Shown here one piece after another: positions 33,423 to 41,872 of a stretch of DNA of 64,000 bases; position 1 is the first letter of the stretch, and each line of letters begins with the position of its first letter. The notes beneath the pieces were generated by a model that was not told the DNA's origin, did not search any database, and saw only the letters and a program-made list of their open reading frames with translations. Position numbers and translations under genes: made by a program. Origin of the DNA: Kosmotoga olearia TBF 19.5.1 (lineage in GTDB: Bacteria > Thermotogota > Thermotogae > Petrotogales > Kosmotogaceae); contig NC_012785.1 of the NCBI RefSeq assembly GCF_000023325.1, forward strand, positions 992,001 to 1,056,000, written 5' to 3'.

Positions 33423-34351
33423 ATGCATGGATATTCGCAGGTCAGGGAAGCCAATACGTTGGAATGGGAAAGGAGCTCTACAAACGCTATCAAACAGCAA
33501 AGAATATTCTGGAACAAGCAAACGATATTCTCGGTTTCGACATATTGAAACTCATGTTTGAAGGACCTCAGGATCAACTCACGTTGACCGAAAATGCTCA
33601 ACCTGCCATTTTAGCCCATAGTTTCGCAATAGCTCAGGTTCTTGAAGAAATGGGAGTAAAATGTAACATAACAGCCGGCTTTAGCCTTGGTGAAATCACC
33701 GCCCTGACTGTTTCTGGAGTACTTTCATACGAAGATGCTCTTAAGCTAGCTCACTTGAGAGGAAAAGCGATGCAGTCACAGGTACCGGAAGGTGTCGGAA
33801 GCATGGCTGCGGTAATTGGCGTAGACAGCAAAAAAGCCGAGGAGATCTGCAATGAAATCTCTCCGGAAGGTGATCTCGTGGTAGCCAATTACAACTGCCC
33901 GGGCCAGGTAACCATTTCGGGTCTTAAAGAACTTGTTGAAAAAGCAGTGGAAAGGTTCAAAAATGAGGGCGCAAGAAAAGTGGTTCCGCTCAGAGTCAGC
34001 GCCCCTTTCCACACAAAATTTCTAAAACCTGTTGGAGATACCCTTTTAGACTTTCTCAACACTATCAACGTTTCCGTTCCAAAAATCCCGGTCATCTCGA
34101 ATGTAACCACTGAACCCTATCCAGATGATACGAAAAAAATCAAAGAACTGGTTGCTTTACAGGCTTACAGCCCTGTGAAATGGGAACAATCCATCAATAC
34201 AATGCTCGGAATGGGTGTGGAAAAATTCATTGAAATCGGTCCCGGTAAAACTCTCACCGGATTTATGAGAAGAATCAACAGAAACAGTTTTGCAAAATCC
34301 ACTGATGGAACTGACTTAGAAGAATTGGCCAGAGAACTGGCGGATACATAA
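33419..34351 (+). CDS. fabD: Malonyl-CoA:ACP transacylase
   Basis: 310 residues. FAGQGSQYVGMGKELY opens the protein. GFSLGEITAL holds the active-site Ser, and SAPFHTKFLKP the catalytic His. It loads malonate onto acyl carrier protein. ATGA overlap with fabK. The 101-bp gap to acpP carries no gene; AAGGAG precedes the carrier gene. Confidence 0.95.
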   Translation: MNAWIFAGQGSQYVGMGKELYKRYQTAKNILEQANDILGFDILKLMFEGPQDQLTLTENAQPAILAHSFAIAQVLEEMGVKCNITAGFSLGEITALTVSGVLSYEDALKLAHLRGKAMQSQVPEGVGSMAAVIGVDSKKAEEICNEISPEGDLVVANYNCPGQVTISGLKELVEKAVERFKNEGARKVVPLRVSAPFHTKFLKPVGDTLLDFLNTINVSVPKIPVISNVTTEPYPDDTKKIKELVALQAYSPVKWEQSINTMLGMGVEKFIEIGPGKTLTGFMRRINRNSFAKSTDGTDLEELARELADT

Positions 34352-34452
34352 GTTTAGCAGTAATGTTTTACATATCACAGTTCAGATGTACACAACAGAT
34401 AGTGGATAGCCCCATAAAATCATAAAACTTCTTAAGAAAGGAGCTGAAAAAA

Positions 34453-34683
34453 ATGGAAGAAAAAGTAATTTCTGTTATTGCGGAGCACCTTGGAGTTGAC
34501 AAGGAGGAGGTCAAACTGGATTCAAGGTTCGTGGAAGATCTCGGTGCTGACTCCCTGGATCTTGTCGATCTCGTCATGAAACTTGAGGATGAATTCGGCG
34601 TACAGATAAGCGATGAAGAGGCAGGAGCACTGAAAACCGTCAAAGACGCCGTTGAGTACCTGAAAAAACTGGGGGTGGAATAA
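34453..34683 (+). CDS. acpP: Acyl carrier protein
   Basis: 76 residues, acidic. The phosphopantetheine Ser lies in LGADSLDLVDLVMKLEDEFG. AAGGAGC precedes the ATG by eight bases. Placement between fabD and fabF is the classical order. The fabF start follows its stop by five bases. Confidence 0.96.
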   Translation: MEEKVISVIAEHLGVDKEEVKLDSRFVEDLGADSLDLVDLVMKLEDEFGVQISDEEAGALKTVKDAVEYLKKLGVE

Positions 34684-34688
34684 ATAAA

Positions 34689-35915
34689 ATGGGGAGAAGA
34701 GTTGTAGTTACCGGGCTAGGCATCGTTAGCCCGATCGGAAACAACGTACCGGAATTCTGGAACTCTCTGGAGAACGGCATTTCCGGGATAGATTGGGTTA
34801 AAGCCTTTGATGCATCAGAATATCATTCAAAAGTAGCCGGAGAAGTTAAGAACTTTGATCCTACCCAATACATGGATCGCAAAGAAGCCAGACGAACCTC
34901 CAGATTCATTCAACTTGCGGTGGCAAGCGCTACGCAGGCTATTGAAGACAGTGGATTAAATCCTGATGAAATCCCACCATATCGCTCCGGGGTTGTTTAT
35001 GGCGTTGGTATGGGGGCTCTTGACCTGATCGAAGAGCAACACAAAGTATTGTTGAACAAAGGGCCAAGAAGAGTGAGTCCATTCTTCATACCAATGACTA
35101 TTTCAAATATGGCCTCAGGAACCCTCGCAATAAAATTTGGCTTCAAAGGGGTTAATATAACGGTTACCACTGCCTGCGCATCAAGTACCAACGCTATTGG
35201 TGAAGCCTACAGAATGATTCGAGACGGCATACTGGATGTAGCACTGACGGGAGGTGCGGAATCCACGATCACTCCTCTTGCATTTGCAGGATTTGGCTCA
35301 ATGACCGCACTTTCTACCAAACCACCCGACGAAGCATGCCGACCATTTGATGCTAATCGCGATGGTTTTATCATAGCAGAAGGCTCAGCAACGCTTGTAC
35401 TCGAAGAATACGAACACGCCAAAAAAAGAGGTGCAAAAATCTACGCAGAGATAGCTGGTTATGGTGCCACAGATGATGCCAATCACATGACAGCTCCAGA
35501 TTTGGAGGGTACTTCAGCGGCTATGGCTATGAGACTCGCACTTGAAAGTGCGAAAGTGAATCCTGAAGAAGTAGACTACATAAACGCTCATGGAACCTCA
35601 ACTCCATTAAACGATAAAACAGAAACCAGAGCAATCAAAAAGGTCTTTGGGAAGAGAAAAGATCTCAATATAAGTTCTACAAAGTCCATGCATGGCCATG
35701 CTCTGGGTGCCGCCGGAGCGCTTGAGGCAGTAGCGACGGTACTCGCCATAATAAATGAAACCGTTCCACCTACCATAAACCTAAAAACCCCGGATCCGGA
35801 ATGTGATTTAAACTATACCCCAAATACCGCTGTTAAAAAGAAAATACGCTGTGCTCTGAGTAACTCATTTGGATTTGGTGGGCATAACGCTTCAGTACTC
35901 TTCAAAAGGATCTGA
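34689..35915 (+). CDS. fabF: 3-oxoacyl-ACP synthase II
   Basis: 408 residues. The condensing-enzyme triad is complete: Cys in TVTTACASSTNAIG, His in YINAHGTSTPLNDKTE and His in SMHGHALGAAGALEAV. It elongates acyl-ACP. It ends the fab operon; a terminator follows the stop by 7 bases. Confidence 0.96.
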   Translation: MGRRVVVTGLGIVSPIGNNVPEFWNSLENGISGIDWVKAFDASEYHSKVAGEVKNFDPTQYMDRKEARRTSRFIQLAVASATQAIEDSGLNPDEIPPYRSGVVYGVGMGALDLIEEQHKVLLNKGPRRVSPFFIPMTISNMASGTLAIKFGFKGVNITVTTACASSTNAIGEAYRMIRDGILDVALTGGAESTITPLAFAGFGSMTALSTKPPDEACRPFDANRDGFIIAEGSATLVLEEYEHAKKRGAKIYAEIAGYGATDDANHMTAPDLEGTSAAMAMRLALESAKVNPEEVDYINAHGTSTPLNDKTETRAIKKVFGKRKDLNISSTKSMHGHALGAAGALEAVATVLAIINETVPPTINLKTPDPECDLNYTPNTAVKKKIRCALSNSFGFGGHNASVLFKRI

Positions 35916-35922
35916 AAAGGCT

Positions 35923-35951
35923 GACCGGAATTCTCCGGTCGGTCTCTTTTT
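35923..35951 (+). terminator. Rho-independent terminator of the fab operon
   Basis: GACCGGA / TCCGGTC around ATTC (35923-35940), followed by GGTCTC and a short T run ending at 35951. Confidence 0.8.
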
Positions 35952-36098
35952 ATTCCTAAAGAATCCTCTCATTCTTTCCTTTCGTCAAGGCAAGTACTCA
36001 ATGAAATGGTTTCTTGATAACAGCTCTCAAAGTACGTATCTTCCTGAAAGCGAAATATACTATAATTGAGTTAACCACTAAATAAAGGAGGGGATTTC

Positions 36099-36380
36099 AT
36101 GGGAGAAAAACTTCCAATAAAGACTGTCATGGCTATTATTGTCGATAACAGAAAAAATGTTGCCGAGAAGGTACAAAAACTATTAACAGGTTGGGGATGC
36201 CTGATTAAAACCAGACTTGGTTTACACGACGGGGTTCTGGATAATTGCTCTGACGTAGGTTTAATTATTCTCGAACTGGTTGGAAATTCCGAGCAGCATG
36301 AGGAACTCTGTAGAAAGCTCAACCTCCTCGATGGTGTCTCTGCAAAATATATGGATCTGTCATTTGAAGAAAATAGGTAA
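36099..36380 (+). CDS. TM1266-like small protein (putative hydrogenase-system regulator)
   Basis: 93 residues. VMAIIVDNRKNVAEKVQKLL and GLHDG followed by LIILELVGNSEQHEELCRKLNLLDGV resemble the TM1266 family, which has an ACT/NikR-like fold and is usually found beside [FeFe]-hydrogenase maturation genes. No such genes adjoin here. AAGGAGGGG precedes the ATG. A TATAAT (about 36061) lies shortly upstream, without a clear -35. Function unproven. Confidence 0.65.
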   Translation: MGEKLPIKTVMAIIVDNRKNVAEKVQKLLTGWGCLIKTRLGLHDGVLDNCSDVGLIILELVGNSEQHEELCRKLNLLDGVSAKYMDLSFEENR

Positions 36381-36434
36381 AGTTTGAGAACAGGTCTAAT
36401 AGCATTGTTGTACCTCACAAGAGGAGGAATGTTT

Positions 36435-38465
36435 ATGAGAAAAATTGTTAGCATCCTACTGCTATTGTTTTTATCGTACCCTTTATTTTCGCAGTTGGTG
36501 ATTCATCAGGTTGATTCTTCTAAATTTCCTGAGGTTACTCTTTTTGTAAGTGGTGAGAAATTAGAGCTTGAGGAAATAGAAATTATGGAAGCGGGATCCA
36601 CAGCTGAAATAATCTCTATAAAGACAGAAGCACAGGAAAAGAAGAAACCGGTTGACATCGTTTTTGTCGTTGATAATTCGGGTACAATGTATGATAAAGT
36701 GCAGATTGTTATAGAAAAACTAGGGGATCTGGTAAGGTTGCTTCACGAGAACGGTTACGATGCAAGATTTGCCGTTCTTGGATTTGGCACAGAGGTAAAT
36801 AAAGAGTTTGTTGTTACCGGCGGGAGTCGGTTTACAAGCTCACCTGAGAAAACCATTGAACGTTTAAAAGAAACGATACAGTATCCCGGTGGCAAAGATG
36901 AGTGCCAGATACATGCTCTCTGGATCGCATCAAATTACGATTTCAGGAAAGATGCTTCGAAAATCCTGATCCTTCTCACTGATGAAGACACAACCCAGAA
37001 CAAACTCAACGAGGTTGCGAAGCCGAAGCTGGTTGAAAATATAATCAAACGAAATTTGACAGTTTTTACGCTTCGTTATGATCCCGATCCGGTTTATGAA
37101 GAACTTGCTAAACTCAGTGGTGGACAGGTTTTAAGTTTTAAAAGCGAATTTTTTGAGGAGGCCTTGAAGAGGTTATTTACCTTCGCTGAATATTATTCCA
37201 CTGTTACTTATATTTCCCCTTTGAGCTATCCTCTTGTGACTTTTTCGGAACCTAACCAGCTCATCCTTAAAAATATGCTTACCGGTTCGCAGGTTTCAGT
37301 AAATTACATGATTCCAGAAAGAAGTGATGTCAAACTTTCTATACTGGAGATAAATAAGAACTCATTCCCGGATATAGACGTAAAGGTGATTATAGAGAGT
37401 ACCGATAAGTACATTCTAGAGAATATAAATGTTTTTGAAGATGGGATTCCTGTTGGGACAACTGAACCCCGATTGGTTTCTGAAAAACTGGTCAATTTCG
37501 TTGATGTTGTTTTTGTTTTGGATACTACGGGAAGTATGACGCAGGAACTCAACGGAATGGTTGAAAACCTTATAGAGTTTTCGAATATTCTTGAGAATTA
37601 CGGTGTTCTTGCTAGGGTTGGGTTGGTTACCTTTGGTGATGAGATACGTTTAACCGCGGATTTAACCCCAAGCTTTGAAAAAATAAGGAGATTGCTTCAG
37701 AGTCAAACTGCTGACGGTGGTGGAGATGTACCGGAGATTTCCCTCGACGCACTTAATGAAGCTTTGAACATGAATTTTCTTGATAACTCCCAAAAGATTT
37801 TGATCCTTATAACAGATGCTTCTCCTCATATTGAAGGAGATGGCACGAAATTTTCTAGTACAACAATTGAGGAGACACGTAAGAAAATTCTTGCAAGTGG
37901 TGCAACGCTGATCCTGGTTGTTCCCTCTAACAAAGAAGAATTTGTGAGGTTGTCAGAAGATATTCCTGGTCAACTTCTTGATATTCACTCAGCAAAATCT
38001 TTTGGTGAACTCATAAAATTTGTGGCAAAACAGATTACGAGGCAGTATGATATCCATTACACGACTTCGAATCTCGAACCCAATACGGAAAGGGAAGTAA
38101 TTGTTAGCTATGGACTTACCTGGGATTCAAAGGTTTATCTTTCTCCGGAACTGGTTACAAGTTCTCAAACCACCCCAACAGCAGTTGTTAGTGACTTTGA
38201 GATCAATTCCTTCACAGCCAAACCTTTTGTTGTTGAACCGGGTGGAATCGTCACCTTGAGGTGTCTTACATATCCGGAGGATGGATTGGTTTTCAACTGG
38301 AGTGCCGAATCAGGTACCTTCGTTGAATTTAGGAATAATACTGCAAAGTGGGTAGCGCCGGATGTTCCGGGATATTATAGCGTCTTTGTGATTGTTTCTG
38401 ACGGAAGCGTTAAGAAGGTTGCTGAGGTAGTTGTTTTGGTAAGTGACAAATCGCCCTATGATTAA
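36435..38465 (+). CDS. Secreted protein with two von Willebrand factor A domains
   Basis: 676 residues. The signal peptide MRKIVSILLLLFLSYPLFSQ lacks a lipobox. The first VWA domain begins KPVDIVFVVDNSGTM (about 75), the second VDVVFVLDTTGSM (about 355). Both have the DxSGT/DTTGS metal site (MIDAS). A C-terminal Ig-like domain follows (VVEPGGIVTLRC to VVLVS, about 590-672). It is probably a cell-surface or periplasmic adhesion/scaffold protein. The ATG at 36435 follows GAGGAGG by seven bases; an upstream ATG would precede the signal peptide by 17 residues. The gene is T-rich on the coding strand compared with its fab neighbours. Confidence 0.82.
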   Translation: MRKIVSILLLLFLSYPLFSQLVIHQVDSSKFPEVTLFVSGEKLELEEIEIMEAGSTAEIISIKTEAQEKKKPVDIVFVVDNSGTMYDKVQIVIEKLGDLVRLLHENGYDARFAVLGFGTEVNKEFVVTGGSRFTSSPEKTIERLKETIQYPGGKDECQIHALWIASNYDFRKDASKILILLTDEDTTQNKLNEVAKPKLVENIIKRNLTVFTLRYDPDPVYEELAKLSGGQVLSFKSEFFEEALKRLFTFAEYYSTVTYISPLSYPLVTFSEPNQLILKNMLTGSQVSVNYMIPERSDVKLSILEINKNSFPDIDVKVIIESTDKYILENINVFEDGIPVGTTEPRLVSEKLVNFVDVVFVLDTTGSMTQELNGMVENLIEFSNILENYGVLARVGLVTFGDEIRLTADLTPSFEKIRRLLQSQTADGGGDVPEISLDALNEALNMNFLDNSQKILILITDASPHIEGDGTKFSSTTIEETRKKILASGATLILVVPSNKEEFVRLSEDIPGQLLDIHSAKSFGELIKFVAKQITRQYDIHYTTSNLEPNTEREVIVSYGLTWDSKVYLSPELVTSSQTTPTAVVSDFEINSFTAKPFVVEPGGIVTLRCLTYPEDGLVFNWSAESGTFVEFRNNTAKWVAPDVPGYYSVFVIVSDGSVKKVAEVVVLVSDKSPYD

Positions 38466-38532
38466 AAGTTATATTGGTTGTTACTCCGGGAGTTTTTTCT
38501 AGAGCTTTCTTTATATGTTTAATATATTTTGG

Positions 38533-38569
38533 ATGGTTCCTGTTTGTGGATAATGGGAACCATTTTTTT
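38533..38569 (+). terminator. Rho-independent terminator after the VWA protein gene
   Basis: ATGGTTCC (38533-38540) pairs with GGAACCAT (38556-38563), followed by a run of seven T. Confidence 0.8.
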
Positions 38570-38673
38570 ATTAGTTATCATGGTTGAGAGATAGCTGTGG
38601 GAATTTTAGTTAAATCTCTGTGTTTTTGTCTTTCTATTACTTATTACTTATATAGTAATAGTAGTAATATAGG

Positions 38674-38975
38674 TGTTCAAAACCGTGTTCAAAACTTCTG
38701 AAAATTCGGTTGAAATTAATTTACCTACCATGTAGAAAACTCTTGAGTTTTGAACATATTATGTAGAAAAAGCCTGTAAATCTCTTCTGGTGTAAAAAAG
38801 CTCTATGTTCAAAACTTTTTCTTTCGAAAACAGCTTTTCATAAGTGTTTCGGAGATTTTGTACCCAGTTCCTGGAAAGAAACAAATATCGTTATGTTCAA
38901 AACTTAGAGCACGTGAGCATCATAACGTCTAAAATCGGCTCTAGAAAATAATTTTGTGCAGAAAAGTTTTGAACA
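38674..38975. repeat. Cluster of six 10-bp TGTTCAAAAC repeats in both orientations
   Basis: TGTTCAAAAC occurs at 38674, 38686, 38806 and 38894, and as its reverse complement GTTTTGAACA at 38747 and 38966, all in a 302-bp gene-free stretch. A second short word, ATGTAGAAAA, recurs nearby (38730, 38761, 39048), and TTCTACAT (39026-39033) forms an 8-bp inverted repeat with ATGTAGAA (39048-39055). Spacing is irregular, so this is not a CRISPR array. The whole gap 38466-39094 lies between convergent gene ends and contains no supported ORF. Confidence 0.7.
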
Positions 38976-39094
38976 TAAATCTAAAGTCTCTATGGAAGCC
39001 AAAAATGGAAGTTTTATAGAAGATTTTCTACATGAAAAGTCGAAAAAATGTAGAAAACTCCGAAATGTGATTCCGAAAACAGGAAACTGGTTTC

Positions 39095-40021
39095 TCACGA
39101 AAAATCATCCATAAAGAAGCTGACAGAGTCTTTTATTATGCGTTTCTTGAAGAGAATTGAACTGAGATGACCGGAAGGGATCCATTTCAGTCGTGCATTC
39201 GGCAGAGTTTTGAAAAGCTGGAGGGTAGATTCTTTTGGAATGAAAATATCAAATTTTGCACCCAACAGCAGCACTGGTTGTTTTACAAAACGTGCATATG
39301 TTAAGGGATCGTATTCCAGACAGGATATAGGAGCACTATTAAAGGGAATACCGGGTCCTTTGAGTTTGCTGAGATATTCCTGATAGATTTCCGAGTGATA
39401 ATTCAAGCATTTTTCAGGGTTACATGTTTGGTCTTCTTCATAACGTATTCTCAAAACCCTGGTGGCGAAACTCTTCCAGGTGATGTGATAGAAATTTCCA
39501 CCGGTAACGACCAGAGACAGCTTTTTTACCGAGGGTTCGAGTGCTGCGGATATTGTCGAGATAAATCCTCCGAAACTGTAACCCATAAGGTATATGGGAG
39601 ATGGATACCTGGACTTAATAAACTCTATACAGGTTAAAGCATCGACAACGGCGTTTTCGAAGCGGTCTCTCAAAGGATCCGTTCTTGGGTCTAAAAACAA
39701 TTCTCCGGATTTGTAGCCGGCCGGGGTTCTGGCGAAGTGATACGGAAGAATCATCAAAGCACCGGTGAATCCATAGTTTGGGAAAGTTTGAGGAAACCAT
39801 TTTAGGTATTTTAGATTTCGATGACCTGTGCCGTGTATAAAAAGAACGGTTCCTCTGTTACCGCCTTCGTAAACACTCAGAGGTATTCTGTCATTCTCCG
39901 GATAACCCGAATTGTAATTGGATTTCAGGATAAATCTATGTACGTTCTCTATTTTTTCATCTTGAATGATGTTTATTTTTCTTCCAAACCTTAAAGCAAA
40001 CAGTTCTTCTTTTGTACTCAT
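39095..40021 (-). CDS. Alpha/beta hydrolase
   Basis: 308 residues. Oxyanion-hole HGTGHRN (about 87) and the nucleophile elbow YLMGYSFGGFIS (Ser about 159) are present. A late Asp (LLGAKFDIFIP) and His (WIPSGHLSS) complete a plausible triad. No signal peptide, so cytoplasmic. It may be an esterase or deacetylase; substrate unknown. It is the last gene of the minus-strand run, 18 bases after the M24 gene, possibly part of the same transcript as the inositol locus. Confidence 0.8.
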   Translation of the reverse strand: MSTKEELFALRFGRKINIIQDEKIENVHRFILKSNYNSGYPENDRIPLSVYEGGNRGTVLFIHGTGHRNLKYLKWFPQTFPNYGFTGALMILPYHFARTPAGYKSGELFLDPRTDPLRDRFENAVVDALTCIEFIKSRYPSPIYLMGYSFGGFISTISAALEPSVKKLSLVVTGGNFYHITWKSFATRVLRIRYEEDQTCNPEKCLNYHSEIYQEYLSKLKGPGIPFNSAPISCLEYDPLTYARFVKQPVLLLGAKFDIFIPKESTLQLFKTLPNARLKWIPSGHLSSILFKKRIIKDSVSFFMDDFS

Positions 40022-40039
40022 GAGATACTCTCCTTTGGT

Positions 40040-41197
40040 TTATAACAATAAGATATTCGGTCGACGTATAACTTTTCCATAGATTTCAAAGGTAAGTGAG
40101 GGCCATTCACTTTTTTCGGGATAAGAAAGTAGCTCTACATCATTTTCTCCAACCAGGATAGTATCTTCTGATTTAGTTCCGGTGATGGTTGGATTCCAGG
40201 CTACAACATTTCCTGGCCTCAGGGGGTAGTCTATATCTTTGGTGGCTATCAGTTCACGAGGATTGTATCCTGCCAATCCCCCCTGATGGTGTAACTTCCA
40301 TTCTTCCGGTTTTCCCACTTTAGCATAGGCCTGTTTTAGCATATCAGAAAGCTGTGAAAGTTTTGTTCCGGGTATGGAATTGGCGATAGCAACGGCATCA
40401 ACATAGCAATTATCCAGGTGCTGTTTTATGTATTTTTTGTTCTTTTCAAACATGATCGAACGAGTGCAAGAAAGTACAAGCCCTTTTTTTCTTGCGCAGA
40501 TACTGACAAAGGCCTTTTTTCCGAGAGGAACCTTTCTTGAGAGATTATGGCGATAGAGAAGAGCACTTTCATCACCAAAAACGATGGTCAGCAAAGGTTC
40601 AATTCCTTCGGCAGCGAGACTATGATAAAAGCGTCCCTGAACTTCCAGTTCTGTAACATCTGGAGATAGTTTTCTTATTTCCCGGTTCATTATATGATCA
40701 CAAATTCTGCCCAATTCCCGGTAAGTTTCTATCTCAGGCTTTGTGAGAACATATCTGAAGGGATCAATTTTAGACGCGACATTGATTGTACCGTATCGAC
40801 CCGTATCTGACAAAATTTTTTTGTCTTCCAGAAAAGGCATAATAGCGGTTCTTTCACTCTTCCACCAATCATATTCGATCACTTCCAGTTCTTTCCATAT
40901 CTCAGGGGCTATTTCTTCCTTTCTCAGCCGTTCTTTTTCTATATTGTCGACGAAAAGGTATATTTTTTCTCTAGTTAACAGAATACTGGCTACGCCCTCT
41001 ACTGAGTTCAGGGTAATATGGTTTCTGCCCCCGAAGGTAAACCATGAAAAGTTATCACATCGACTGATAAGTAGCCCTTCGGCTCCTTCATTAGTGATGA
41101 AATTTCTTAGCTGTTCAACCCGTTGTGGGAAAAGCACCTTTTCACCCTCTTTTTCAGGAAAACCCCAAATATTTGTCGTTGGTATTATGATTGTCAT
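40040..41197 (-). CDS. M24-family (creatinase/prolidase-fold) protein lacking canonical metal ligands
   Basis: 385 residues. The N-terminal creatinase-like domain is about 1-155 and the pita-bread catalytic domain about 156-385. HHQGGLAGYNPRE and AWNPTITGTKSEDTILV correspond to the conserved His and Glu region. The segment where peptidases have DxG...D reads SICARKKGLVLSCTRS, so both metal-binding aspartates are replaced. That argues against a metal-dependent aminopeptidase and for a creatinase-like or other hydrolase. AAAGGAAC before the ATG is the ribosome site. Its first 120 codons and leader are duplicated just upstream. Confidence 0.75.
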   Translation of the reverse strand: MTIIIPTTNIWGFPEKEGEKVLFPQRVEQLRNFITNEGAEGLLISRCDNFSWFTFGGRNHITLNSVEGVASILLTREKIYLFVDNIEKERLRKEEIAPEIWKELEVIEYDWWKSERTAIMPFLEDKKILSDTGRYGTINVASKIDPFRYVLTKPEIETYRELGRICDHIMNREIRKLSPDVTELEVQGRFYHSLAAEGIEPLLTIVFGDESALLYRHNLSRKVPLGKKAFVSICARKKGLVLSCTRSIMFEKNKKYIKQHLDNCYVDAVAIANSIPGTKLSQLSDMLKQAYAKVGKPEEWKLHHQGGLAGYNPRELIATKDIDYPLRPGNVVAWNPTITGTKSEDTILVGENDVELLSYPEKSEWPSLTFEIYGKVIRRPNILLL

Positions 41198-41285
41198 GTT
41201 CCTTTATGTTAATTTTGCAGGTGGAAACTCTTGTATTTCTTATTCTACAGTATTCATTTGAGAACTACGTATATGAGATCATAAT

Positions 41286-41329
41286 AAAAATCGACTACTC
41301 TATCTCAAAAAATGGGGTAGTCGATTTTT
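41286..41329. terminator. Hairpin terminator, copy 1 of the duplication
   Basis: AAAAATCGACTAC pairs with GTAGTCGATTTTT around an 18-base loop. A and T runs on both sides make it bidirectional. Confidence 0.75.
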
Positions 41330-41355
41330 ATTGTTGTTCCTTCAAACATCAATGG

Positions 41356-41721
41356 TTAAGGCATAATAGCGGTTCTTTCACTCTTCCACCAATCGTATTC
41401 GATCACTTCCAGTTCTTTCCATATCTCAGGGGCTATTTCTTCCTTTCTCAGCCGTTCTTTTTCTATATTGTCGACGAAAAGGTATATCTTTTCCCTAGTT
41501 AACAGAATACTGGCTACGCCCTCTACTGTGTTCAGGGTAATATGGTTTCTGCCCCCGAAGGTAAACCATGAAAAGTTATCACATCGACTGATAAGTAGCC
41601 CTTCGGCTCCTTCATTAGTGATGAAATTTTTTAGCTGTTCAACCCGTTGTGGGAAAAGCACCTTTTCACCCTCTTTTTCAGGAAAACCCCAAATATTTGT
41701 CGTTGGTATTATGATTGTCAT
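41356..41721 (-). pseudogene. Truncated duplicate of the M24 gene (N-terminal 120 codons)
   Basis: 121 codons. The first 120 match the intact M24 protein except for two residues (Arg to Lys in EQLKNFI, Ser to Thr in TLNTVEG). The frame then hits one new codon and a stop at the duplication junction. It keeps the original ribosome site and leader, so a short N-terminal fragment may still be made. No catalytic domain remains. Confidence 0.92.
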
Positions 41722-41809
41722 GTTCCTTTATGTTAATTTTGCAGGTGGAAACTCTTGTATTTCTTATTCTACAGTATTCATTTGAGAACTACGTATATGA
41801 GATCATAAT

Positions 41810-41853
41810 AAAAATCGACTACTCTATATCAAAAAATGGGGTAGTCGATTTTT
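41810..41853. terminator. Hairpin terminator, copy 2 (downstream of the GH130-like gene)
   Basis: Same stem as at 41286 with one loop substitution. On the minus strand it follows the GH130-like stop by 19 bases. It would end or attenuate the long inositol transcript before the M24 copies. Confidence 0.75.
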
Positions 41854-41872
41854 ATTGTTGTTCCTTCAAACA

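Noticed and set aside
38674-39055. CRISPR array
   Set aside because: Repeats are only 10 bp, irregularly spaced and in both orientations; no cas genes seen.
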